Source: Lentisphaerota bacterium
GTDB lineage: Bacteria > Verrucomicrobiota > Kiritimatiellia > RFP12 > UBA3636
Reading direction: 5' to 3'
Assembly (NCBI GenBank): GCA_022837245.1
Contig: JALHHX010000010.1
Coordinates: 1-27,405 of the forward strand
Length of the DNA stretch: 27,405 bases
Below are positions 13,700 through 22,369 of this stretch, in pieces (positions within the stretch are counted from its first letter, which is position 1; every line of letters begins with the position of its first letter). The notes below the pieces were generated by a model. The model was not told where the DNA came from. It searched no databases and saw nothing but the letters and a program-made list of their open reading frames with translations. The position numbers and the translations under genes are program-made.

Positions 13700-15832
13700 T
13701 TAAGGTTGTTTCTTGGAGGCTTCAGCGGCTTCGCGCTCGGCCATTTCGGCGAGGGCTGCGCGTCGGCTGAGCTTGATGCGGCCACGGTCGTCTACCGCAA
13801 TGCACTTTACCCACATGCGGTCGCCCACCTTGCAGACGTCCTCAGTGGCGCGCACACGCTGGTCGCTAAGCTCGCTGATGTGGCAGAGTCCATCGATGCC
13901 GGGAAGAATTTCCACGAAGGCGCCGAACTCCTTGATTCCGGTGACGACGCCGTCATATATCATACCTTCCTCAGGCTCGGCCACAATCTTGTTGACCTCG
14001 CGGCGGGCGCATTCCATGGAGTCTTTCGACGTGGCGAAAATGCTCACAACGCCATCGTCGCTGATGTCGATCTGAGCGCCAGAGAGCGCGGTTATGCCGC
14101 GGATATTCTTGCCACCCGGGCCGATCAGGGCGCCGATCTTGTCGACAGGGATGCTGATCGTCTCAATGCGGGGCGCGTAGGGTGAAAGCTCTTCGCGTGG
14201 CGCGGCGAGGACTGACTCCATGTAGTCAAGAATCTTATAGCGCGCGTCGCGGGTGCGCTGTATAGCTTGCTCGACAATGTCCCACGTGAGCCCGCGGATC
14301 TTCAGGTCAACTTGGAAACCAGTTATGCCATCGCGCGTTCCGCCGATCTTGAAGTCCATGTCGCCGCAATGGTCTTCTGAACCGAGAATGTCGGTAACGA
14401 GAACCTTCTTGGTCAGATCTGGCGTGGTGAACAGGCCGCATGAGATGCCTGCGACCGGCTTTTTGATCGGGACGCCGGCGTCCATGAGCGCGAGCGTGCC
14501 CACGCATATCGAGGCCATTGAGGACGAGCCGTTGGAGTCCATAATTTCGGACACGACGCGCACCGTGTACTTGTAGTCCTCGGGGATGACCGGCAGAAGC
14601 GAACGTTCAGCAAGTGCGCCGTGGCCGATTTCGCGGCGGCCGGTGGAGCCTAGGCGTCCGACTTCGCCAACGCTGTACGGAGGGAAGTTGTAGTGGAGCA
14701 TGAACTTCTTGTCTTTGGGGCCGCCGGTGATGGCGTCCAACTCTTGCGCGTCAGTCATCGTGCCGAGCGTGACGACGCCGAGCGACTGCGTTTCGCCGCG
14801 TGCGAAAACGGCAGAACCATGGGCACGGGGTATGACGCCGACCTGCGCGCTCAGCGGACGCAGCTCGTCCAAGGCGCGACCGTCTATGCGCTTGCCGCGC
14901 TCGAGCACGTTCTTGCGGACTGTCTCGATTTCGAGAACGTCGAACATCGCCCTGAACGCCTCCGTGGACATTTCAGGATAAATAGCTATGAGCTCTCCCT
15001 TGAGGAATTCCTTGAGCTCAGCGACCGCGTTCTGGCGCTCTATCTTGCCTTTGATGAGTAACACGTCGGACAGTTTCTCCCCGCCGATGTTGCGCGCGGT
15101 TTCGAGTATTGCCTTGTCGCACGCATCGCCGTCCACGACATGCTTGTCGGCAAGTCCGAGTTTACGGCGGAGTTCAATCTGAAGCTCTACGATTTTAGAG
15201 ACGAACTCGTGCCCGAACTTCATGGCCGCGAGGAAGTCTGCCTCGGGGATTTCATTGGCGCCGCCTTCCATCATAAGGAAGCGGTCTAAAGTTCCGCTGT
15301 AGAGCAGGTCGAGATCGCCTTTTTGACGCTGTTCGTGCGTGGGGTTGATGATGAATTCGCCGTTGACTCGTCCGACGCGAACCGCCGCGATCGGGCCCAT
15401 GAAGGGGATCTCCGAGATATGCAGCGCGGCCGACGCGGCGATGACGCTGAGGAAGTCGGATTCATGCTCGCAGTCCGTTGATAAAAGCGTGTTGTTGACC
15501 TGCACATCGTTGCGGTAGCCGTCGGGGAAAAGGGGCCGAATAGGGCGGTCTGTCAAACGGGCAGTGAGGATTTCTTTTTCGCTCGGGCGAGACTCGCGCT
15601 TGAAATAACCGCCGGGGAAGCGGCCTGCGGCATAGTATTTTTCGCGGTATTCTACCTGCAGCGGGAAATAATCGATCCCCTCGCGCGGGTCGGCTGTTGT
15701 GACGGCGGAGAACACCATGGTGTCCCCGAGTGTTACTACGACGGCGCCTGCCGCCTGGCGGGCCAGCAGCCCGGTTTCTATGGTGAGTGTCTGTCCGCCT
15801 ATTTGCGTGCTGACTGATGTGGTGCCATTCAT
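13700..15832 (-). CDS. pnp: Polyribonucleotide nucleotidyltransferase (PNPase)
   Basis: A 710-residue phosphorolytic 3'-5' exoribonuclease, normal length, cytoplasmic and usually a trimer in the RNA degradosome. Visible in order: first RNase PH domain (PGGYFKRE, RPIRPLFPDGY), alpha-helical linker, second RNase PH domain (IDGRALDELRPL, GRREIGHGALAERSL, SEIMDSNGSSSMAS, the active-site phosphate region), KH domain with the GxxG loop in IGPGGKNI, and S1 domain (YDGVVTGIKEFGAFVEILPG, then LCHISEL). AGGAG sits 8 bases before the ATG. It is the downstream partner of rpsO, 200 bases away, the widespread rpsO-pnp order. The C-terminus is short and lysine-rich with no extra domain. Nothing is missing. 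Confidence 0.98.
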   Translation of the reverse strand: MNGTTSVSTQIGGQTLTIETGLLARQAAGAVVVTLGDTMVFSAVTTADPREGIDYFPLQVEYREKYYAAGRFPGGYFKRESRPSEKEILTARLTDRPIRPLFPDGYRNDVQVNNTLLSTDCEHESDFLSVIAASAALHISEIPFMGPIAAVRVGRVNGEFIINPTHEQRQKGDLDLLYSGTLDRFLMMEGGANEIPEADFLAAMKFGHEFVSKIVELQIELRRKLGLADKHVVDGDACDKAILETARNIGGEKLSDVLLIKGKIERQNAVAELKEFLKGELIAIYPEMSTEAFRAMFDVLEIETVRKNVLERGKRIDGRALDELRPLSAQVGVIPRAHGSAVFARGETQSLGVVTLGTMTDAQELDAITGGPKDKKFMLHYNFPPYSVGEVGRLGSTGRREIGHGALAERSLLPVIPEDYKYTVRVVSEIMDSNGSSSMASICVGTLALMDAGVPIKKPVAGISCGLFTTPDLTKKVLVTDILGSEDHCGDMDFKIGGTRDGITGFQVDLKIRGLTWDIVEQAIQRTRDARYKILDYMESVLAAPREELSPYAPRIETISIPVDKIGALIGPGGKNIRGITALSGAQIDISDDGVVSIFATSKDSMECARREVNKIVAEPEEGMIYDGVVTGIKEFGAFVEILPGIDGLCHISELSDQRVRATEDVCKVGDRMWVKCIAVDDRGRIKLSRRAALAEMAEREAAEASKKQP

Positions 15833-15925
15833 TTATCGACTCCTGTTCGCAGCGCTTCGATTCCGTATGTGCGCAGAAAAGGCCGTAAGCATAGCATACG
15901 ACGCGCCGCCTTGATGTTTTACAAT

Positions 15926-15982
15926 GGCCTCTCCCCTCTGGAGAAAGCCGCAGCTCCGTGCTATGCAAAACGTGCCCGGAGC
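15926..15982 (-). promoter_or_regulatory. Hairpins in the rpsO-pnp spacer
   Basis: Two possible stems lie in the 200-base gap between rpsO and pnp: GCTCCG / CGGAGC arms at 15953-15958 and 15977-15982, and a compact stem around TCTCC-CCTCT-GGAGA at 15926-15949. In enteric bacteria the pnp leader folds into an RNase III-cut stem used by PNPase to repress itself. A similar role here is possible by position only. Neither stem has a T-run, so transcription from rpsO probably continues into pnp. Confidence 0.3.
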
Positions 15983-16033
15983 CAGTTAATGCCCTTGCCT
16001 CGAGGGTTTCGGAGGCTAGGGCGACGGTTTGAT

Positions 16034-16297
16034 CTAGCGGCGCAGGCTAAGCTCTTTGACAAGCTCCCTGTAACGGGGCTCGTCCTTGCGCTTGAGATAG
16101 TCCAGAAGGCTGCGCCGGGTGTTGACCATCTTGATGAGGCCGCGGCGTGAATTCTGGTCCTTGCGGTTTTCCTTCAAATGCTCTGTCAGGTGCTGAATCC
16201 TCTTCGTGAGGACAGCGACCTGCACATCGCACGACCCCGTGTCGGTGTCATGCAACTGGAATTGCTTGCGTGCTGATTGGATATCGACTTGGCTCAT
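16034..16297 (-). CDS. rpsO: 30S ribosomal protein S15
   Basis: An 87-residue protein of normal S15 length (88-89 in most bacteria), binding 16S rRNA in the platform of the small subunit. Typical stretches are visible: DTGSCDVQVAVLT, RIQHLTEHLKEN, the basic DQNSRRGLIKMVNTRR, LLDYLKRKD and the C-terminal LSLRR. It is first in the rpsO-pnp unit, behind an extended -10 promoter. A GGGTGG stretch lies about 11 bases before the ATG, a rather distant ribosome site. S15 often represses its own mRNA through a leader fold; no specific fold could be assigned here. Confidence 0.98.
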   Translation of the reverse strand: MSQVDIQSARKQFQLHDTDTGSCDVQVAVLTKRIQHLTEHLKENRKDQNSRRGLIKMVNTRRSLLDYLKRKDEPRYRELVKELSLRR

Positions 16298-16352
16298 GAC
16301 TTTATTGCCACCCTATGTATTATGTTTGCTTTTTTTCGTTTAAGTTGCGGCG

Positions 16353-16382
16353 AGTATACCACATTCCCCGAATAAAACGCAA
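16353..16382 (-). promoter_or_regulatory. Promoter of rpsO-pnp
   Basis: On the - strand TTGCGT (16377-16382) and TATACT (16353-16358) are 18 bases apart, with a TGG in front of the -10 giving an extended -10 (TGGTATACT). It predicts a start near 16346 and a leader of about 50 bases before S15. This is the best sigma-70-like promoter in the window. Confidence 0.7.
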
Positions 16383-16509
16383 GATGGAAAAAATCGAAAT
16401 TTATTGACTAATGTAGGCATACGATGATAGCTTGGGTTGTAAGGCAAGTGCCCCAGAAGAGGCATGGCTGGCCAGACGTGTGACTGGCGTAACAACAGGA
16501 GCTGCAAAC

Positions 16510-17724
16510 ATGAAAGAAGCCCGCATTGCATTGGTCGGGGTCAGCGGATTCGGTAACGTCCATTATGAGGATATAATGCGCGCGTGCAAGGCAGGGCGCG
16601 CCGATATCATTTGCGCCACAGTGATCAACCAGAAAGAGGAGCCCGCCAAGTGCGCCACGCTGCGCTCAATGGGATGCACGGTGTTCGATGACGCCACTGA
16701 GATGTTCCAATCGTTCATGGGCAAGGTCGACCTGTGCTTCCTGCCCGTCGGCATCGGATTCCATGCGCCAATGACGATCGCCGCCTTGGAAAACGGCATG
16801 AACGTGGTGCTGGAGAAACCTCTGACGGCAACCGTCCAGGAAGCCGACGCCATCATCGACGCCTCGAAAAGAACTGGGCGGTTCGTGGCCGTCGCATACC
16901 AGCACATGTACCAGCCGCAGATCAAGTCCATCAAACAGGCCATAATTTCCGGCGAAATCGGCGCGCTCAAGACTGTCCGAGGCATAGGACTATGGCCACG
17001 GGGGAAAGCGTATTACGCCCGGAACAACTGGGCAGGCAAGCTGCGCACTGAGAGCGGATGGGTACTCGATTCGCCTGTGAACAATGCCCTCGCTCACTAT
17101 ATGAACATGGTCTGCTATTTCGGTGGTGAAACGCTTGAGGACATGGCTCAAATCAATTCACTGCAGGCCGGTCTTTACAGAGCGAACCCAGAGATAGAGA
17201 ATTTTGACACGGGATTTATAGGCATGACGACGCTCGCCGGCGTTAAGCTGCTCTTCGTCACTTCGCACGCACCTCAATCCACACTCGACCCCATAGTGGA
17301 GGCCGTCGGAGAAAAAGGCTATATTCGCTGGACCAGGGCATCGTACACAATCAGTCACGGCGATGGCTCCGCGGAGACTGTTCCGATGCCTTCGTTCGAA
17401 AAAGAACGCGACAACATCATGGACGCTGTGTTCAACCGCCTCGAATCGCCGGACGCCTTCGTGTTCACGCCAGAGCGCGCCCGGATCCTCACCGCGATGG
17501 TCAACGCCGCCCACGCTTCCGCCCCTATAGTGCAGGTACCGCGGGAGTTTGTCGTGAAAACACAAATCGAGAACAAAGACGACGAGCGGTACGTCTGGAC
17601 CGGCATCGACGAGGTCATGCACAAGACCTTCGACGAAATCCGTCTGCCGACGACCTCGGACATCCCGTTCTGCGACAACGGATCGCGCATAGATCCCCGC
17701 AAAATAAAGTTTTTTGAGAAGTGA
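16510..17724 (+). CDS. Gfo/Idh/MocA-family NAD(P)-dependent oxidoreductase
   Basis: A 404-residue sugar or inositol dehydrogenase-like protein. The N-terminal Rossmann loop is GVSGFGNVH (10-18), and VVLEKPLTATVQEAD carries the family EKP motif (E102, K103, P104). A predicted alpha/beta C-terminal domain follows. The family oxidises or reduces secondary alcohols on sugars, inositols and modified glycans, and some members are glycosidases, so the substrate cannot be named. There is no signal peptide or Tat motif. CAGGAG lies 8 bases before the ATG at 16510; the open frame back to 16432 is upstream leader. A TTGACT at 16404-16409 may be a -35 but lacks a convincing -10. It is a single gene, divergent from rpsO and convergent with the debranching enzyme, 43 bases away with no clear terminator between. 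Confidence 0.88.
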   Translation: MKEARIALVGVSGFGNVHYEDIMRACKAGRADIICATVINQKEEPAKCATLRSMGCTVFDDATEMFQSFMGKVDLCFLPVGIGFHAPMTIAALENGMNVVLEKPLTATVQEADAIIDASKRTGRFVAVAYQHMYQPQIKSIKQAIISGEIGALKTVRGIGLWPRGKAYYARNNWAGKLRTESGWVLDSPVNNALAHYMNMVCYFGGETLEDMAQINSLQAGLYRANPEIENFDTGFIGMTTLAGVKLLFVTSHAPQSTLDPIVEAVGEKGYIRWTRASYTISHGDGSAETVPMPSFEKERDNIMDAVFNRLESPDAFVFTPERARILTAMVNAAHASAPIVQVPREFVVKTQIENKDDERYVWTGIDEVMHKTFDEIRLPTTSDIPFCDNGSRIDPRKIKFFEK

Positions 17725-17767
17725 TGCAGGCCTTAGGCCCTAGCAGGAGGAAGCAGCTGCGGAGTCT

Positions 17768-20700
17768 TCACATCCCTAGCAAAATCGCGAGGCGGAGGAA
17801 CTCGGAGGCGCCCCACGCCTGGGCGTCGCAACCGCGGCCTTTGTGGGGGGCGTCGCCATCCATGATTTCCGGCAGATGACCGATGCAGTCTCCTTCTAGG
17901 AGATCTGCAGCCACGCCGATCAACGCCCGCGCGGCGCTCTTGGCGCTCTCGCCATGCACGATTACGAGCGCCTCAGCAAACGAAGGGTACGGCCAGGTCC
18001 ACGCTGTGCCGTTGTGATAGGCCGGTTTGCGCCGCGTGTCTTCATCACCTTCGTAACGTCCCCAATAGGGATGGGCGGGGTCGTTCAATAATCTCCCGTC
18101 TTTGTAAATCGGCAACCTGTAGTTTGTCTCGCCTGCGGAATCAAGCGTGCGGATTCCGCCCGGCACTAGCAGTTTCTCAGTTACTCGCAGAATATCACGA
18201 CACTTGGCGGGGTCATTAAAACCACCGACCGTTATGACAAAAAGCTGGTTGCAGCGCAAGTGGTCGTCTGCCACCGCATGCGCCGCAGGGGTGAATGATT
18301 CTGCGTGCAGACAATCGGAGAGGAAGCGTCTGCCTTCGAGCCAAAAGTATTTTGTGAGCGATTGCTTAGCGCGCGACAGCAAACCGCCCCACGGGCCGGT
18401 CTCGTCGAGCTTGGCCACGAGATTTAGCGTCGCAATCCAGAGCGCCTGTATCTCGACTGGATATCCGGCGCGTGGCGTGCCTGCAGGGTGGTTGGTGTCC
18501 ATCCAAGTATAATGGGAAGGGCTGTAAACAAGTGCCGATTCGGGATCCATTTTTATGCCGTTTACGGTGCCGCTCATATATCCTTCCGCAATGCTCAGAA
18601 GCACGTCGCGCACCGTGCGGCCGCCGCAATCGGCTTCGAGCACTTTTTCGGCCCCCAGCTTGCCGATGAGGTCGTTGACCGCGACGGCGTACCAGAGCTG
18701 CGCGTCGGAGGTATCGCGGTTGGAGGCATCCATGCCGTTGATCATGTTAGGTAGCGTGCCGCCCTTCTCGAATTCGCCGAATTTGCGGATTATGCCTAGC
18801 GATTCCGCCGTCATGCCATCAGCAATCATGCCGCGCAGGACGATGAATGTGTCGCGCCCCCAGTCGAGAAACCAAGGGTAGCCGGCTATGACCGTCATTA
18901 GGTCGTCTCGCTTGACGACGAAATCCCGCATCGCGTCGGAGAGAGCGTTTCGCACTGTCGATATGACCGGCCGGTTATCCGCCGCAACCGCGCCAAGGCC
19001 GCGAACCGCGCCACGCACGGGTTCGCCGTTGCACAGGCATTCAGCATCGAGTTCCGTCGAATCCCCTCCTTCCATCGTGGCAGTGAACCAACCAGGGCTG
19101 TATAGATCTGAGCTGTCATCCTGTCCTCGCTCCGCATCTATAGAGTGGCCGACCATGTAGTGCCATTCCTGTTCGTGCACGAACGCGCCTTCGGAGATAC
19201 GCATCACGAGTCCAGGGACGCCCTGCGGACGGAATTCGAAGCCGCCGGGGAGCATGTTCACGCATTGCGGCCAATCACGCTCCGCGCCCGCAAATGCCTT
19301 TGTCTTGGTGTGGAAGTTTCGGCTTTCAATGTCGGGCCGGAGGATAAGCTGAACCGTCCCGCTGTCGTCTAGCAATTCCAAATCGCCATCGCGCGGGGAT
19401 CGGGAGATTGAAAGCGTGACGCGGTTTTCGTCCCTGTGCAGCACAAGCAGGAACGTCAGCTCGACGTTGCGCCCTGTGCCAACTGGGGCGCGGAACACCC
19501 ACTTCGCCTCGCCGGAGCGGGTGCTGCATTCGAAACGCTCCAGGCAATAAGAGTTGATTTCCGTCGAAAACCCATGGTTGACTACCCATGCGCGGCATCG
19601 CGTGAAAAGCATCTGCCTGTCGCACGGCACGTCCGGATCCGGGTTGGCGGCGAGAAGCGCATCGTACTGCGTCCGCACCTCGCCCCACTTTGCGCGCACA
19701 TGCGCCATCGCCCCGCGCCCGTTTGTCAGGAGCGCCACATAGTCGTTTCGAAGCACTTCGGCGCCAGAAAAAACTCTTCTCGCCATAGGGCCCTTGTACG
19801 ACGTATCGGGGAGCATCAACAGCTGGACGAACACGCGCCGTGCCTTTTCGCCGAACTCGTAGATGTCCACGTGGATGCGCGCCTTGGCGCTACGTTTGCC
19901 TCTGCGCTTCATGGGTGAGAGCAACGCAAAATAATCGCCCGCCGCCGATTCGCTGCATTGCAGGCTGTTGCGGACGCGACCGTCCTCGTCGTTAACAACC
20001 ATGCAATGAAATGGATGGGGTGCGCGGAGCAGGATGAAATGCCCGGGGGGCACCATGATGACACGGCGCAGCGCCCGCGGAACGACGCATTCTGTGACAG
20101 GCGGCATGTCGCCCTCTGGGAGGAAGCTGGTCATGAACGCGACCGGATCCTCCGCCAGCTTCAGCGCCATCGCGTCCACGTCCTCCTCCTGCCGCAGCGG
20201 CTTGCCGCCGGTGAGCGCGGCGCGCACACGCAGCGCATGCGAGCGCAACTCCTGCCGTTCCACGACCGCGGGCTTGAAGAGTCGCAAAGACGCCAACACG
20301 GAATTCACCTTGGCGCATAACGTCAAGTCGGGCGTGAGGCACAGCACCTGGCCGGCCTCGAGTCGCATTGAGTAAAAGCCGTTGACTGCTTGTGGCAAGG
20401 TCTGCACCGCGCCACGGAGAAGGTCGCAAACTTCCGCGCCCGCCGGGTCGAACTCGGATGCAGGCCAGGAAACAGACTGCGCCACGGAGGCGGAAAGGTT
20501 GATGAGAACGAGCACTGAGCCTGCGGCATCGCCGTCCGCCGGTGTGCGCACGACCGCAAGCGAATTGCCGCCTTGCATCTGCACCATGCGCACCCTCGCG
20601 CCGGCGGAGAACGCGGGAGAGACTTCGAGGATTGAGTTGAGCCGTCCGATAAACTCCACCTGGTTGTCGGGATTTCCCCAGCGCAGCGCGCTCGCGCCGT

Positions 20701-22066
20701 GCACATCGACTTTCTCGGAGGCGAACCACTCCACCCCGTTCGTTATGCCGAAACACCCGCTGTGTGAAATCAGGGCGGCAAGCGCCGTGCGCATACGGGA
20801 ATACGCGTGCGAATGCGCCGCGAGCCTGTTGTTATCATGTGTTTCGGCGAAGTGCACAAGCGGGCCCATTTGGCTCGACACGTCCAGCACGCCCGGCAAA
20901 TATCGTTCGAATGCGCGGCGGTCCTCCGTCTGGAAAACCTCTGAGTAAGCCCAATCAAGCCCTTCGTCCTCAATAAGCTGGCGCGTCACCGAGAGCTTGC
21001 CACCCAGCCCTTCAAGTAGGAAAACCGTCTCCGGGTACTGCTCACGGACGCGCGCAACGATATAACGCCATACTTCCGCTGGCACCATGTATCCGGCATC
21101 GCAGCGGAACCCGTTCACTCCCTGTCTGCACCAGAATTCGAAGACCTTCGCCATGAAATCGCGGAGCCTAGGTTTGGAATAATCGAGCGCCACAAGGTCT
21201 TCCCAGATCACGCCCCATGCACCTGGCGAGACGAATTTGCCGTCCGCCGCACGCACGAACCAATCCGGGTGGTGGATCTGCAACGTCGATGCCCAGCCCG
21301 TGTGGTTTGCAGGCAAGTCCATGAAAATCCTCGCGCCACGAGTATGCACAGCATCGACAAGCTCGTGGAACTGGTCTAGAGGGGTTGCGGACTTGTCGAA
21401 TTCCGCCAGCGCCGGATCCACGCCGAGAAAATCCGTGCCAGCGAATGGCGAGCCGAAGCGCCCCATGCGGGCAAACGTCGTCGGCACCGGATGGATGGGC
21501 AAAAGTTGCAGAATTCGGAATCGCTCCTCGCCGAGGATAACGTCGAGCTTCTTGATCAGGCTGCGAAAAGTACCGCCGCGCGGGATCACCGTCCAGCCTT
21601 CTTCGTCCATCTTTTTGAGGGCGGGATCTTCGGGGGTTGAGAATTCGACTTCGCATGCGTCGCCGAACTGGCGTGGGAAAGCCGTGTAAATGGATGCCCC
21701 GCAGCAGGTCCATGCAGAAGTGGTTTTGATCTTGACGTCGGCACCGTCGGGCCATTCGGCGCGTGCGCCACCTTCGGGGAAAAAGCATGCCTTTGCTAGA
21801 AAGCTTCCGATTTGCACGAGCGGCAAGCGCACCTTGTGCACGCCGGGCTCCACCTCGGTCATCGGGATGTCGCTCCATTCAAGAGCCAGCGCGGGCCTGC
21901 CTTCGTCGATTGATTCTATAATCTCGCGCCTCCGGATCACTGCCCCGCCGAGGGAGGTGCGTAGCACTGCGGTGCCGCGGCGGCCGGAACCGACGTCCAG
22001 AGTGAACGTCAGTGAGTCGCCACTGTGCATCAGCAGGCTTGAACCTGGTGCGGGAGTCTGTCTCAT
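17768..22066 (-). CDS. Two-domain glycogen debranching enzyme (GH13 fused to GH133)
   Basis: A 1432-residue enzyme with two catalytic modules. The N-terminal half is a GH13 alpha-amylase fold with all four conserved regions: MDLPANHTG (D250-H255), GFRCDAGYM (nucleophile D323), FLLEGLGG (acid/base E352) and FAETHDNNR (H410, D411). The C-terminal half is an amylo-alpha-1,6-glucosidase (GH133): YPWFLDWGRDTF with D1068-D1072, NMINGMDASNRDTSDAQ, MDTNHPAGTPRAGYPVE and HLPEIMDG with E1400. A 4-alpha-glucanotransferase plus 1,6-glucosidase on one chain is the layout of eukaryotic debranching enzyme; many bacteria use the isoamylase-type GlgX instead. It would remove glycogen branches in the cytosol. 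No signal peptide is seen. AAGGAAG lies about 13 bases before the ATG. The middle region (about 600-1000) matches nothing I recognise. No other glycogen gene is in the window. Confidence 0.88.
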   Translation of the reverse strand: MRQTPAPGSSLLMHSGDSLTFTLDVGSGRRGTAVLRTSLGGAVIRRREIIESIDEGRPALALEWSDIPMTEVEPGVHKVRLPLVQIGSFLAKACFFPEGGARAEWPDGADVKIKTTSAWTCCGASIYTAFPRQFGDACEVEFSTPEDPALKKMDEEGWTVIPRGGTFRSLIKKLDVILGEERFRILQLLPIHPVPTTFARMGRFGSPFAGTDFLGVDPALAEFDKSATPLDQFHELVDAVHTRGARIFMDLPANHTGWASTLQIHHPDWFVRAADGKFVSPGAWGVIWEDLVALDYSKPRLRDFMAKVFEFWCRQGVNGFRCDAGYMVPAEVWRYIVARVREQYPETVFLLEGLGGKLSVTRQLIEDEGLDWAYSEVFQTEDRRAFERYLPGVLDVSSQMGPLVHFAETHDNNRLAAHSHAYSRMRTALAALISHSGCFGITNGVEWFASEKVDVHGASALRWGNPDNQVEFIGRLNSILEVSPAFSAGARVRMVQMQGGNSLAVVRTPADGDAAGSVLVLINLSASVAQSVSWPASEFDPAGAEVCDLLRGAVQTLPQAVNGFYSMRLEAGQVLCLTPDLTLCAKVNSVLASLRLFKPAVVERQELRSHALRVRAALTGGKPLRQEEDVDAMALKLAEDPVAFMTSFLPEGDMPPVTECVVPRALRRVIMVPPGHFILLRAPHPFHCMVVNDEDGRVRNSLQCSESAAGDYFALLSPMKRRGKRSAKARIHVDIYEFGEKARRVFVQLLMLPDTSYKGPMARRVFSGAEVLRNDYVALLTNGRGAMAHVRAKWGEVRTQYDALLAANPDPDVPCDRQMLFTRCRAWVVNHGFSTEINSYCLERFECSTRSGEAKWVFRAPVGTGRNVELTFLLVLHRDENRVTLSISRSPRDGDLELLDDSGTVQLILRPDIESRNFHTKTKAFAGAERDWPQCVNMLPGGFEFRPQGVPGLVMRISEGAFVHEQEWHYMVGHSIDAERGQDDSSDLYSPGWFTATMEGGDSTELDAECLCNGEPVRGAVRGLGAVAADNRPVISTVRNALSDAMRDFVVKRDDLMTVIAGYPWFLDWGRDTFIVLRGMIADGMTAESLGIIRKFGEFEKGGTLPNMINGMDASNRDTSDAQLWYAVAVNDLIGKLGAEKVLEADCGGRTVRDVLLSIAEGYMSGTVNGIKMDPESALVYSPSHYTWMDTNHPAGTPRAGYPVEIQALWIATLNLVAKLDETGPWGGLLSRAKQSLTKYFWLEGRRFLSDCLHAESFTPAAHAVADDHLRCNQLFVITVGGFNDPAKCRDILRVTEKLLVPGGIRTLDSAGETNYRLPIYKDGRLLNDPAHPYWGRYEGDEDTRRKPAYHNGTAWTWPYPSFAEALVIVHGESAKSAARALIGVAADLLEGDCIGHLPEIMDGDAPHKGRGCDAQAWGASEFLRLAILLGM

Positions 22067-22113
22067 AGTGCCCTAAGCGCTTCCTTTCTTGAAAACGTAT
22101 TCAACAGCTCTGA

Positions 22114-22142
22114 ATCGTATCAGAACCTATTTTTCCAAACAA
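22114..22142 (-). promoter_or_regulatory. Possible promoter of the debranching enzyme gene
   Basis: On the - strand TTGTTT (22137-22142) and TACGAT (22114-22119) are 17 bases apart, upstream of the ATG at 22066. Both boxes are imperfect. Confidence 0.35.
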
Positions 22143-22156
22143 GAATTTTCTGCAAA

Positions 22157-22193
22157 TTGGCGCTTGAATTCTGCTACGCTTATAAGTTATACT
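22157..22193 (+). promoter_or_regulatory. Possible overlapping promoters of tRNA-Ser
   Basis: Two -35/-10 pairs fit with 18-base spacers: TTGGCG (22157-22162) with TATAAG (22181-22186), and TTGAAT (22164-22169) with TATACT (22188-22193). Either would start 45-60 bases before the tRNA. They share the intergenic region with the divergent debranching gene. Confidence 0.45.
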
Positions 22194-22252
22194 CGTCGAC
22201 GTCAAGCGTTTGTTGGCATCATTTTTTTGATTGCGGCGGACGATGCTCTTGC

Positions 22253-22345
22253 GGAGAGGTGGCTGAGTGGCCGAAGGCAGCGGTTTGCTAAACCGTCGTA
22301 CTGGGTTAACTGGTACCGGGGGTTCGAATCCCCCCCCCTCCGCCA
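22253..22345 (+). tRNA. tRNA-Ser (anticodon GCU), CCA encoded
   Basis: A class II tRNA of 93 bases including an encoded CCA at 22343-22345. The acceptor stem is GGAGAGG (22253-22259) with CCCCTCC (22335-22341). The anticodon loop TTGCTAA gives anticodon GCU, reading serine AGC/AGU. A long variable arm (TACTGG...CTGGTA) and the T arm GGGGG-TTCGAAT-CCCCC confirm type II serine tRNA. One acceptor pair, A22257 with C22337 (position 5:68), is mismatched. Confidence 0.95.
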
Positions 22346-22369
22346 TTTTATTTTATACCCGAAAACCTA

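Noticed and set aside
16404..16431. TTGACT promoter for the Gfo/Idh gene
   Set aside because: The -35 is good, but none of the bases 15-18 away resembles a -10, so it is not listed as a promoter.
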